Below are positions 8,599 through 17,085 of a stretch of DNA of 64,000 bases, piece by piece (position 1 is the stretch's first letter; each line of letters opens with the position of its first letter). The notes beneath the pieces were generated by a model. It did no database searches, had not been told where the DNA came from, and saw only the letters and a program-made list of their open reading frames with translations. Made by a program: the position numbers and the translations under genes. Source of the stretch: Metabacillus crassostreae (GTDB taxonomy: Bacteria > Bacillota > Bacilli > Bacillales > Bacillaceae); the NCBI RefSeq assembly GCF_016908395.1, contig NZ_JAFBDU010000001.1, positions 1-64,000 of the forward strand, written 5' to 3'.

Positions 8599-8998
8599 TT
8601 TTTCTCCTCCTTATAATAGTGATAAAAGTCAAATTATTATATGAAGAAGTTAAAAAATGGTTATTGTTGATGGTTATTTCACAAACATTATTGTTAACAA
8701 TTCAATCAACAGCTTAAAAATGAATTTAAAGCCAGCTTGCTTCATAAATCGAATTCCTTTAGTGACAAAAAGATTGTTACCATCACCAGTCGTTTAATTA
8801 CAATAATTAAAGGAATATTGTTTAATCCAATTCCCAAACATTAAAATACTTTATTTACGAACGTTTATTCGGTAAAATAGAGAAGACATATATCTAATCA
8901 GCAAATGTTTAACATCACATAAAAAAATTTATTTATGTTGAAAACACTTTTTTCGCAAGATATTTCCAGAAATGTTCCTTATATAATGAGGTGAAAGC
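8599..8998. promoter_or_regulatory. Intergenic control region between the Hsp20 gene and mrfA
   Basis: 400 bp of AT-rich divergent intergenic DNA. It contains the LexA-like site described separately and a TAAAAT hexamer (8873-8878) that can act as the -10 box for mrfA. No further gene with a ribosome site was found. Confidence 0.5.
8858..8871. promoter_or_regulatory. Candidate LexA (DinR) operator upstream of mrfA
   Basis: CGAAC-GTTT-ATTCG differs at one position from the Bacillus LexA consensus CGAAC-N4-GTTCG. It lies 2 bases before the -10-like TAAAAT at 8873 and about 130 bp upstream of a DNA-repair operon. SOS control is inferred from this single match. Confidence 0.45.
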
Positions 8999-11293
8999 AT
9001 GGAATTTAGAAAAACATTAACAAGTCTTTTACAATCTTTGAAGGAAGATAAGGAGTTTACCGATCAGATTGTACATTGGCATACCATACCAGCAAAAGAG
9101 GCGAATTCTGTTGAAATGCCTAAAGAATTAGATACTAGATTGAAAAATGCACTAGAAAATAGGGGAATATCGAAGTTATACTCACATCAAAATGAAGCAT
9201 TTTCATATGCAAATTCAGGTTCTGATTTTGTTGCAGTTACTCCTACAGCTTCTGGCAAAACATTATGTTATAACTTACCGGTTTTACAAAAGATCTTACA
9301 AGATGAAACGAGTCGTGCATTATACCTTTTTCCTACAAAAGCATTAGCACAAGATCAGAAATCAGAGTTGAATGAAATAATTTCTGAAATGGGAGTTGCC
9401 ATAAACTCTTACACCTATGACGGTGACACATCACCTGCCATCCGTCAAAAGGTAAGAAAAGCGGGTCATATTGTTATAACAAATCCTGATATGCTACATT
9501 CAGCTATCCTACCTCATCATACAAAATGGGTTTCATTGTTTGAGAACTTAAAATATATAGTGATTGATGAACTCCATATATACAGAGGAATCTTTGGAAG
9601 TCATGTTTCTAATGTAATAAGAAGACTTAAACGAATTTGTGAGTTCTATGGAAGTAATCCACAATTCATTTGTACTTCTGCCACAATTGCAAACCCTAAG
9701 GAACTCGCCGAAACCTTAACTGGAAGACAGGTTAAATTAATCAATGAAAATGGTGCACCAGCAAGCAAAAAGCATTTTATATTTTATAATCCTCCTATTG
9801 TTAATAAACCATTGAATATTAGAAGAAGTGCGACATTAGAGGTTAGAAAACTAGCAGGTAAGTTTTTAAAAAATAAAATTCAGACAATCGTATTTGCTAG
9901 AAGCCGAGTTAGAGTAGAGATTATTTTGACCTATTTACATGACTTGGTGAAAAATGAGTTGGTGAAGAAATCAATTCAAGGATATAGAGGTGGCTATTTA
10001 CCAAAGCAAAGAAGAGAAATTGAAAAAGGCTTGCGTAATGGTGAGGTTTTAGGAGTCGTTAGCACGAATGCTCTTGAACTTGGTGTTGATATTGGAAGTC
10101 TACAGGTGTGTATAATGACAGGTTATCCTGGAACAATCGCTAGTGCTTGGCAGCAGGCTGGTCGGGCCGGGAGAAGGCAAGGAGAAGCTGTGATTTTAAT
10201 GGTAGCAAGCTCAAGTCCACTAGATCAATACATTATTCAAAATCCCCGTTATTTCTTTGAACAAAATCCCGAAACAGCCATTATCAATCCTGATAATCTA
10301 GTAGTTTTGGTTGATCACTTGAAATGTGCTGCATTTGAACTTCCTTTTAAAGTAGGTGATACTTTTGACGGGTTAGAATTGGAAGATATCCTTCAGTTTT
10401 TAGCTGAAGAGAGAGTGTTGTATTTTAATAATGAAACATATCATTGGATGAACGATTCTTTCCCTGCTCATAATATTAGCCTTCGTTCGGCATCACAAGA
10501 AAATGTCGTGATCATTGATCAATCTGACATAGCAAATGTAAAAGTGATAGGGGAAATGGATCGTTTTAGTGCCATGACTTTACTTCATGATGAGGCGGTA
10601 TATTTACATCAAGGAGTACAATATCAAGTAGAAAAGCTTGATTGGGAAGAGAAAAAAGCGTTTGTTCGAGAAGTAGATGTGGATTATTTTACTGATGCGA
10701 ATTTGGCCGTTCAGCTCAAAGTGCTTGAGGAAGATATGATTAAAAAGGATCATAATGCTATGTTTGGATACGGAGATGTTACTGTACAAGCAATGGCAAC
10801 GATTTTTAAGAAAATCAAATTTGATACACATGAAAATATCGGCTCAGGGCCTATTCATTTACCTGAGGAAGAGCTTCATACAAACTCAGCATGGATTAGT
10901 ATTAATGAGAATGTAGTAGAAAGACTTTCATTAAAAAGAGTAGAGGAATCCATAATTGGTGCTGCTCATGTTTTACAGCATGTAGCACCATTAAAGGTAA
11001 TGTGTGATCCATCTGATTTACATGTTATTGCGCAAATTAAAGCAGTTCATAATGGGAAACCAACTATATTTTTATACGATAGATATCCAGGTGGAGTAGG
11101 GTTGTCAAAAAGAATATATGAAACAATTAATGATGTAATTAATGAAGCTTTACAGTTAATAGAGTTTTGTCCTTGTACAGAAGGCTGTCCTTCATGCATT
11201 GGAGCTGATATTGTTTCTAAATCAGCAAAAAATGATACCCATTTTCTACTTAGCAATATAAAGGATGGAACAAAAAATGTCGTTGAAAAATAA
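8999..11293 (+). CDS. mrfA: ATP-dependent DNA helicase MrfA (YprA)
   Basis: A superfamily 2 helicase (764 aa) which in B. subtilis acts with MrfB in a UvrABC-independent excision repair pathway for mitomycin C adducts. Motif I is TPTASGKT (81-88), motif II DELH (190-193), motif III TSAT and motif VI QQAGRAGRR. The C-terminal DUF1998-type metal site is CPCTEGCPSC (C724, C726, C730, C733). The start follows GAGGTGAAAGC. The 3' end overlaps mrfB by 17 bases, indicating translational coupling. Confidence 0.93.
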   Translation: MEFRKTLTSLLQSLKEDKEFTDQIVHWHTIPAKEANSVEMPKELDTRLKNALENRGISKLYSHQNEAFSYANSGSDFVAVTPTASGKTLCYNLPVLQKILQDETSRALYLFPTKALAQDQKSELNEIISEMGVAINSYTYDGDTSPAIRQKVRKAGHIVITNPDMLHSAILPHHTKWVSLFENLKYIVIDELHIYRGIFGSHVSNVIRRLKRICEFYGSNPQFICTSATIANPKELAETLTGRQVKLINENGAPASKKHFIFYNPPIVNKPLNIRRSATLEVRKLAGKFLKNKIQTIVFARSRVRVEIILTYLHDLVKNELVKKSIQGYRGGYLPKQRREIEKGLRNGEVLGVVSTNALELGVDIGSLQVCIMTGYPGTIASAWQQAGRAGRRQGEAVILMVASSSPLDQYIIQNPRYFFEQNPETAIINPDNLVVLVDHLKCAAFELPFKVGDTFDGLELEDILQFLAEERVLYFNNETYHWMNDSFPAHNISLRSASQENVVIIDQSDIANVKVIGEMDRFSAMTLLHDEAVYLHQGVQYQVEKLDWEEKKAFVREVDVDYFTDANLAVQLKVLEEDMIKKDHNAMFGYGDVTVQAMATIFKKIKFDTHENIGSGPIHLPEEELHTNSAWISINENVVERLSLKRVEESIIGAAHVLQHVAPLKVMCDPSDLHVIAQIKAVHNGKPTIFLYDRYPGGVGLSKRIYETINDVINEALQLIEFCPCTEGCPSCIGADIVSKSAKNDTHFLLSNIKDGTKNVVEK

Positions 11294-12542
11294 ATTAAAT
11301 AGGTTAAAGCAAAACATTGTTAGAGAGAATGATTTACCGATAGAGCAACAAAATAAAGGTACTTCTAGCCAGAATGATCTTAAATGGAAGGAACATAACA
11401 TTGAGATTTGTCATTTTGAAGGACAAACATGTTTTATAAGAGAAGTTATCTATCCTCTTAATTTTAAGCACGGACATTATAAGCTCGGAGATTTTCATGA
11501 GATTGTCGGACTTTGGAATGAAAGTGATTCTGTTCATCCATTATCATCAAAAGGTCACAAGTCTAGTGAACTTTTTTTCTTTGATACTGAAACTACAGGG
11601 TTAGGTGGGGGAGTAGGTAATACAATCTTTTTACTTGGTCAAGCACAAGTGTTTCATGATCGTGTTGTGATCAGGCAGTATTTATTACCACAGCCTGGAA
11701 ATGAAATAGCACTTTATAACTGTTTCTTAAAAGATATTAATAGTAAAACTCTAGTCACTTATAATGGAAAAGCATTTGATTGGCCCCAGGTAAAAACACG
11801 TCATACGTTAATACGAAACTCTGTTCCGAGTTTACCTGCATTTGGGCATTTTGATTTATTTCATGCAGCTAGGAGACTCTGGAAAAATGAATTAGAATCA
11901 GTTCGTTTATCAAAGGTTGAAACAGATATATTAGGCATTAAACGTGAAAATGATGTTCCAGGATATTTAGCTCCTATGATTTATTTTCAATTTGTAAAGC
12001 AGCACCAGCCTGAAATCATATCAGGAGTTTTAAAGCATAATGAGATTGATGTATTATCACTAATTACACTTTATATCCATTTATCTTTAATAATCTTAGA
12101 AACAGATCAAAAAGCTAGCGGTGAAGAGCATTATGAGATTGCGAGGTGGCTAGATTATGTAGGAGATAACAAATCAGCTATCTCTGCTTATGAAAGTCTT
12201 TTGAATAAGAAAACAAATAAGGAAGATCAAGCTTTACTCGCTTTATCAATGCATCATAAGAGACAGCAAAATTGGGATGTTGCGGTTAAGGTATGGGAAG
12301 AAATCATTCATATGAATAGATCTGGAACACAAGAAAAAGCTGCAATTGAGTTAGCAAAATATTATGAACATAAAGTGAAGAATTATAAAAAAGCGATTTT
12401 ATATTCTGAAATGGTTTATAAACTAATAAATGAATGTAGTGACTCTAAAAAGACCAATGATACTGAAATTACTAAAAGGCTAAACAGGTTAAAAATAAAA
12501 TATGCTAAAAATATTCCCCGGGCAAGCGCAGGAAGTGAGTGA
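11277..12542 (+). CDS. mrfB: Exonuclease MrfB (YprB), DnaQ-like with C-terminal TPR
   Basis: A metal-dependent 3'-5' DNA exonuclease of the DnaQ fold, partner of MrfA. The DxE motif is FFFDTETTGLGGG (D103, E105). Further motif elements are TYNGKAFDWPQ and KHNEIDVLSL. The C-terminal third (about 285-400) is helical repeat (TPR-like, ARWLDYVGDNKSAISAYESL). The start MSLKNKLNRL at 11277 has AAAGGATGG upstream within mrfA and matches the family; the ATG at 11265 has poor spacing. Confidence 0.93.
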   Translation: MSLKNKLNRLKQNIVRENDLPIEQQNKGTSSQNDLKWKEHNIEICHFEGQTCFIREVIYPLNFKHGHYKLGDFHEIVGLWNESDSVHPLSSKGHKSSELFFFDTETTGLGGGVGNTIFLLGQAQVFHDRVVIRQYLLPQPGNEIALYNCFLKDINSKTLVTYNGKAFDWPQVKTRHTLIRNSVPSLPAFGHFDLFHAARRLWKNELESVRLSKVETDILGIKRENDVPGYLAPMIYFQFVKQHQPEIISGVLKHNEIDVLSLITLYIHLSLIILETDQKASGEEHYEIARWLDYVGDNKSAISAYESLLNKKTNKEDQALLALSMHHKRQQNWDVAVKVWEEIIHMNRSGTQEKAAIELAKYYEHKVKNYKKAILYSEMVYKLINECSDSKKTNDTEITKRLNRLKIKYAKNIPRASAGSE

Positions 12543-12661
12543 TTTCGCCAATAATTGTATAAATCTTAAGATTGTATGAATTTATTAAATAGTAATTGTA
12601 GCTTTTTGTTGAACCATGTAAAATAAATGATTGTAAGACGTTAAAGAAGGAGAAGGTATTT

Positions 12662-12757
12662 GTGTACAAAGGTATTTTATACTTGTTTTTCATTGTTATT
12701 GTTTTAACAATCTTTATTTTTACAAACTTCAAGGAAAGTTTTTATGCTTTTTTATAA
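12662..12757 (+). CDS. Single-pass membrane microprotein (31 aa)
   Basis: A GTG start at 12662, 5 bases after GAGAAGG, opens a frame that is almost entirely one hydrophobic helix (ILYLFFIVIVLTIFIFTNF) with a short polar end. The good ribosome site and biased composition support a real gene. Function is unknown and I recognise no family. Confidence 0.5.
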   Translation: MYKGILYLFFIVIVLTIFIFTNFKESFYAFL

Positions 12758-12778
12758 AAATTAGGTTTTTGCATTAGT

Positions 12779-12806
12779 ACATGTATGTACCTTTCATCAT
12801 AGGCTA
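12779..12806 (+). promoter_or_regulatory. Sigma-K type promoter of cotD
   Basis: AC at 12779-12780, a 17-base spacer, then CATAGGCTA at 12798-12806. This fits the sigma-K pattern AC-N16/17-CATANNNTA. Transcription would start near 12813, about 35 bases before the cotD ATG. Late mother-cell expression is expected for a coat protein. Confidence 0.75.
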
Positions 12807-12847
12807 TGAGTGTAAGATAAGTTAAAGAATTGAAAGGAGAATGTAAC

Positions 12848-13126
12848 ATGCATTGCAAACCTAATGTAATGGCACCAATTATACACCCTACAAAATGCTG
12901 TGTTAACCATAACTATTCAGAGACGATCGTACCACACATTCATCCACAACACACAACAACTGTAAATAATGAGTTCTTTAAGCACCAACACTATTTCCCG
13001 CAAACTCAATCTGTAGAAAATGAAGTAGCACATCAACATTTTAATGTGTATGGTCCGACTCCAGGTTATGGTCAAGGAGCACCAGTTCCTCGTCCAGGAT
13101 TTGGCCCTGGCCCATTTTTCGGATAA
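12848..13126 (+). CDS. cotD: Spore coat protein CotD
   Basis: A 92-aa His/Pro-rich inner coat protein beginning [18 protein letters not shown] and containing [11 protein letters not shown], both characteristic of CotD. The C-terminus here is Gly/Pro-rich ([17 protein letters not shown]), unlike the short Cys-containing tail I recall for B. subtilis. The start is ATG 12848 behind AAAGGAG. A sigma-K type promoter precedes and a terminator follows. Confidence 0.92.
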   Translation: MHCKPNVMAPIIHPTKCCVNHNYSETIVPHIHPQHTTTVNNEFFKHQHYFPQTQSVENEVAHQHFNVYGPTPGYGQGAPVPRPGFGPGPFFG

Positions 13127-13143
13127 TTTATATTGTAGGGAGC

Positions 13144-13178
13144 AGGAGCTGATATTTCAGCTCCTTTCTTATTTTTTT
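13144..13178 (+). terminator. Terminator of cotD
   Basis: A perfect 9-bp stem AGGAGCTGA/TCAGCTCCT with a 4-base loop, followed by a T-rich run. Confidence 0.85.
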
Positions 13179-13241
13179 AATTTCTCATTTTCTTTTGTTA
13201 TAATGTATCAATATAGCTCGTATAATGGTAAGGTGGTTTAC

Positions 13242-13802
13242 TTGAAAGTAGTAACGGTATCAGGATATAAGTCATTTGAGTTAGGAATATTTAAAAATGA
13301 TGATCAAGCTGTAACTTATATAAAAAAAGCAATTCAAAAATCTCTAAATTCTTTAATTGAGGATGGATTAGAATGGGTTATTATTAGTGGTCAAATGGGT
13401 GTTGAATTATGGGCTGCAGAAGTTGTCTTTGATTTGCAACTCGAATATCCAGATCTAAAGCTGGCAATCTTGACACCTTTTCTAAGCCAAGAAAGCAAAT
13501 GGAATGATATAAACAAAGAATATTATGAGTTTATTGTATCTCAAGCTGATTTTGTAGAAAGTATAACAAAGAGAGAGTATGAAAGTCCTTTACAATTTCG
13601 TCAAAAAAACGAATTTCTTATTAATAAAAGTGATGGATTATTACTAGTATATGATGATGAAAAACAAGGTTCTCCTAAATTTTTAATGGATGTAGCAAGG
13701 AAAAAGCAAGAAGTTAACAACTATTATATAGAAACAATTAATTTTTCTGATCTACAGGTAGTTGTAGAAGAGGAAAATATGAAAAATAATGATCTATGGT
13801 AA
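13242..13802 (+). CDS. ypsA: YpsA, SLOG/DUF1273 Rossmann-fold protein
   Basis: A 186-aa protein of the YpsA family, related to DprA/SLOG nucleotide-binding folds and linked to cell division and oxidative stress in Firmicutes. Conserved segments are [11 protein letters not shown] (N-terminal), [28 protein letters not shown] and [16 protein letters not shown]. The TTG start at 13242 lies 6-7 bases after AAGGTGG and gives the family N-terminus. Upstream of gpsB, as in B. subtilis, which supports a division-related role. Confidence 0.9.
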   Translation: MKVVTVSGYKSFELGIFKNDDQAVTYIKKAIQKSLNSLIEDGLEWVIISGQMGVELWAAEVVFDLQLEYPDLKLAILTPFLSQESKWNDINKEYYEFIVSQADFVESITKREYESPLQFRQKNEFLINKSDGLLLVYDDEKQGSPKFLMDVARKKQEVNNYYIETINFSDLQVVVEEENMKNNDLW

Positions 13803-13985
13803 TCATAACCAAAACTTGTTTTTCTGTAATTTACTATCAAAAAAATAACACAGAATATCATTTAAATGGGTTGCACAGTTTGAAAATGAAAAAAGTATGC
13901 GAAAACAACTAAAAAGAAAAATTGACATTTTGTCATTTTTCTGAAAAAATAAAAGTTGATGACTTCGCTAAATGAGGTGAATAAT

Positions 13986-14285
13986 ATGCTTTCAGATAAA
14001 GTAAAATTAACAGCTAAAGAAATTTTAGAAAAAGAATTTAAATCAGGAGTTAGAGGCTATAAACAAGAAGAAGTAGATAAATTTCTTGATCTTGTTATTA
14101 AAGATTATGAAACATTTCATCAAGAAATTGAAGATCTTCAACAAGAGAACTTGCGTCTGAAGAAACAACTGGATGATACATACAAAAAACAAACACCAGT
14201 TCAAACAAATACAACGAATTTTGATATCTTAAAAAGGTTATCTAATTTAGAGAAACATGTATTTGGAAGTAAATTGTATGATTGA
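13986..14285 (+). CDS. gpsB: Cell division adaptor GpsB
   Basis: A 99-aa DivIVA-like cytosolic protein that shuttles PBP1 between division septum and side wall. The N-terminal lipid/PBP-binding segment is [19 protein letters not shown], followed by a coiled coil ([27 protein letters not shown]) and the conserved C-terminal trimerisation segment [20 protein letters not shown]. The start MLSDKVKL at 13986 follows GAGGTGAATA. Its partner PBP1A is encoded near the left edge of this window. Confidence 0.96.
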   Translation: MLSDKVKLTAKEILEKEFKSGVRGYKQEEVDKFLDLVIKDYETFHQEIEDLQQENLRLKKQLDDTYKKQTPVQTNTTNFDILKRLSNLEKHVFGSKLYD

Positions 14286-14288
14286 TTA

Positions 14289-14334
14289 AACCTAAAATCT
14301 TCCTCTTGTTTTATGAGAGATTTTTAGGTATACT
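14289..14334 (+). promoter_or_regulatory. gpsB 3' hairpin and rnpB promoter
   Basis: TTGTTT (14306-14311), a 17-base spacer and TATACT (14329-14334) form a sigma-A promoter that would start transcription near 14341, at the 5' end of rnpB. An interrupted inverted repeat (ACCTAAAATCT with AGATTTTTAGGT, about 14290-14328) surrounds it and may end gpsB transcripts. Confidence 0.6.
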
Positions 14335-14341
14335 AAGTCTT

Positions 14342-14755
14342 GTTGTTAATAACGTTCAGGTGATCGCTGCAATCTCTAGGATTGTAGAGGAAAGTCCATG
14401 CTCGCACGGTGCTGAGATGCCCGTAGTGTTCGTGCCTAGCGAATTCATAAGCTAGGGCAGCTAAAGCTTATTGCTTGGCTGACGGCAGGGAAAAAGCCTA
14501 AGTCCATTGGATATGGCTTGAATACCTTGAAAGTGCCACAGTGACGGAGTCTTGCGAGAAATCGTAAGAGTGGAACGAGGTAAACCCCACGAGTGAGAAA
14601 CCCAAATTATGGTAGGGGCACCTTCTTGGAGGAATTGAACGAAGAGAAGGACAAGAGCTTTTAGCTTTTGTAGATAGATGATTACCACCTGAGTACGAGG
14701 CTATGCCGCTTGTAGTACGATGGAACAAAACATGGCTTATCGAACGTTATTAATT
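14342..14755 (+). ncRNA. rnpB: RNase P RNA, Bacillus type B
   Basis: Catalytic RNA that removes 5' leaders from tRNA precursors. The conserved blocks GAGGAAAGTCCATGCTCGCA, CGGTGCTGAGATGCCC, GAAAGTGCCACAGTGACGGA, GTAAACCCC, GTAGATAGATGATTACC and GATGGAACAAAACATGGC are all present in order. The P1 helix is a perfect 12-bp pairing of 14344-14355 with 14742-14753, which fixes both ends within a few bases. It lies between gpsB and ypsC as in B. subtilis. Antisense ORFs here are spurious. Confidence 0.97.
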
Positions 14756-14776
14756 AGTTAATAAATAATTACTAAC

Positions 14777-14807
14777 AAAGGGCTGATTATATCAGTCCTT
14801 TTTTTGT
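14777..14807 (+). terminator. Terminator of rnpB
   Basis: A stem AAAGGGCTGAT with ATCAGTCCTTT followed by T7, about 25 bases after P1. Confidence 0.85.
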
Positions 14808-15089
14808 AGGATTAGAAATAATTTTGTTTGGATGTTAGAATAAACGTTATATTAAACATAATAAATTGTGCATAATCAAAAGTGGTGTTTTCTTTTATAC
14901 ATATAAAATTATTGGATATAATTTATATAAGCAACCTTCGTAGACTTTGTTAATTTTAATTTCAGCATCATCACAGTTTCTACCAGGAAATAATAGAAAA
15001 TTATCAACAATCTTAAGAATAACATCTTATAAAAAGAGGTAAATATGTACATAAACCTTTGAATTAAAAATAGTAAGGCAGGGTGAATA

Positions 15090-16229
15090 ATGAAAAAATT
15101 ATCTTTGATTGCAACATCGGCAATGGGGTTAGAGGCAATAGTAGGTAAAGAGGTAAAAGATCTTGGATATGACTGTCAGGTTGAAAATGGTAAGGTTATG
15201 TTTGAAGCAGATGAAATGGCAATATGTCGCTCGAATTTATGGCTTAGAACAGCTGATCGTATAAAAATTAAAGTTGGAGAGTTTCAGGCAAAAACCTTTG
15301 ATGAATTATTTGAGAAAACAAAGGCACTAAACTGGGGTGATTATCTACCTGTTAATGCTGAATTTCCTGTTATAGGTAAATCAGTAAAATCTACATTACA
15401 TAGTGTTCCAGATTGCCAAGCTATAGTAAAAAAGGCTGTAGTTGAAAAAATTAAGTCACACTATAAAACTGAAGGCTGGCTAAGTGAAAATGGCCCATTT
15501 TATCGAATTGAAGTAGCTCTCCTAAAGGACATTGCCACGATTACTATCGATGCAAGTGGGGCTGGATTACATAAACGTGGCTTTAGAATGGATCAAGGTG
15601 GAGCACCTATTAAGGAAACACTTGCAGCAGCACTTGTTCTATTAACAAGATGGAATCCTGATCGTCCATTTGTAGATCCTTTTTGTGGATCTGGAACAAT
15701 TCCACTTGAGGCAGCTATGATCGGACAAAATATAGCACCTGGCTTTAATCGAGATTTTGCATCTGAGGCATGGGATTGGATTGGGAAAGACAAGTGGGAT
15801 ATTGCTAGGCAGGAAGTAGAAGATAAAGCTAAATATAATCAACCTTTGGATATTCAAGCTTCAGATATAGATCACCGTATGGTAAACATCGCAAAAGAAA
15901 ATGCGGAAGAAGCAGGCCTTTCAGAATTTATTCAATTTAAGCAAATGCAAGTAAAGGATTTCACAACAACAAAGGAATTTGGTGTAATCGTTGGTAATCC
16001 TCCTTATGGTGAGCGTTTAGGAGAAAAAAGAGAAGTAGAACAATTGTATAGAGAAATGGGACAGGCTTTCTCTTCATTAGATACATGGAGTATTTATATG
16101 CTAACATCTCACGAAGGCTTTGAAGAGTTATATGGTAAACCAGCTACAAAGAAGCGGAAATTGTTTAATGGTTTTATTAAAACAGACTTTTACCAATATT
16201 GGTCAAATGTTCGTCCTCCTAGAAATTAA
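15090..16229 (+). CDS. ypsC: THUMP-domain class I SAM-dependent RNA methyltransferase YpsC
   Basis: A 379-aa protein of the RlmL/YpsC family of 23S rRNA (guanine-N2) methyltransferases. An N-terminal ferredoxin-like plus THUMP region (about 1-155) precedes the Rossmann methyltransferase domain. That domain holds the SAM-binding motif VDPFCGSGTIPLEAA and the catalytic NPPY motif in VGNPPYGERLG. The start follows AGGGTGAATA. The exact rRNA target is inferred from the family. Confidence 0.92.
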   Translation: MKKLSLIATSAMGLEAIVGKEVKDLGYDCQVENGKVMFEADEMAICRSNLWLRTADRIKIKVGEFQAKTFDELFEKTKALNWGDYLPVNAEFPVIGKSVKSTLHSVPDCQAIVKKAVVEKIKSHYKTEGWLSENGPFYRIEVALLKDIATITIDASGAGLHKRGFRMDQGGAPIKETLAAALVLLTRWNPDRPFVDPFCGSGTIPLEAAMIGQNIAPGFNRDFASEAWDWIGKDKWDIARQEVEDKAKYNQPLDIQASDIDHRMVNIAKENAEEAGLSEFIQFKQMQVKDFTTTKEFGVIVGNPPYGERLGEKREVEQLYREMGQAFSSLDTWSIYMLTSHEGFEELYGKPATKKRKLFNGFIKTDFYQYWSNVRPPRN

Positions 16230-16304
16230 GAAGAATTAATGATCGTATTTTCTGTTATAAGGATAAGAAAGTTGATATAATCAGAAAAAAAGGAGTGTGT
16301 GTTT

Positions 16305-16490
16305 ATGCCATCAATAACAGAACAGCTTGGACCAAAATATTTCTCCCTGGATGCAGCAAAAGTTGATGCTAGTCCAACAGAGTTTATTATTACTAATGAT
16401 GACGGAAAAACCTACTATATAGTAACACCCGAAACATTAACAGATGAATTGCTTGGGATGGGCTATAAGACGGTTGAAAACGAAGGGTGA
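16305..16490 (+). CDS. Small protein of unknown function (61 aa)
   Basis: Reads MPSITEQLGPKYFSLDAAKV onward and is acidic and soluble. ATG 16305 lies 9 bases after AAGGAG; a GTG at 16299 is too close to the site. The strong terminator right behind it supports a real gene. No family was recognised. Confidence 0.7.
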   Translation: MPSITEQLGPKYFSLDAAKVDASPTEFIITNDDGKTYYIVTPETLTDELLGMGYKTVENEG

Positions 16491-16509
16491 TTTTTACTCT
16501 TCGTTTTTT
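16478..16509 (+). terminator. Terminator of the 61-aa gene
   Basis: An 11-base stem AAACGAAGGGT with ACTCTTCGTTT (one G-U pair) followed by a T-run. It overlaps the stop codon. Confidence 0.8.
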
Positions 16510-16648
16510 GTTGTGTAGAATATATCTAGCTATAAAAGTGGCGAGAAACTGAAATTACAATTCATTTCTTGATTGAATATATGTTAAAGGATTTGGTCAT
16601 ACTTAATATTATGATTATCACACATAGTGAAAGGTGTGAAATAAGAAA

Positions 16649-16843
16649 ATGTATTATAATGACCAATTTGAAATGATTGCAAAAGCTTTAGATTCAACTA
16701 AAAAGTCTTTGGAAACACAAGTTAACTTTGATGATCCTGCCATACAGCAGGTTGATAAAGCAAAAGAAGCAATGATTGAGTCGTTGGCTCATGCAACATC
16801 AATTGATCATCAGTTAATCATAGAAACAATGTTTAATCACTAG
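16649..16843 (+). CDS. Small protein of unknown function (64 aa)
   Basis: An acidic helical protein (MYYNDQFEMIAKALDSTKKS onward) with AAAGGTG upstream of the ATG. A weak hairpin with a T9 tract follows (16868-16882). It probably belongs to a conserved Bacillus small-protein family that I cannot name. Confidence 0.65.
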   Translation: MYYNDQFEMIAKALDSTKKSLETQVNFDDPAIQQVDKAKEAMIESLAHATSIDHQLIIETMFNH

Positions 16844-17085
16844 GTAGTTAGAGTAACTCACTAAGAGTAGGCTCTTTTTTTTTGCCTTGGTGAATCAAAG
16901 GGTAAAGGCTAAATGGCTTAGTTTAAAAATTAAATGAAGGAAAATAAGAACTATCTTTAAAGCTATAGATAAATAAATAATATGTTATGAGTTCTATCTA
17001 TTAAGTGTAAATAAATTGACTTTTTTCATTATAAAGAAGATAATTAAAATTTACGGTAAAAATGAAAAATATGGAGGTAACGTCT

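Noticed and set aside
14461..14728. Two minus-strand ORFs
   Set aside because: They lie antisense to the conserved core of rnpB.
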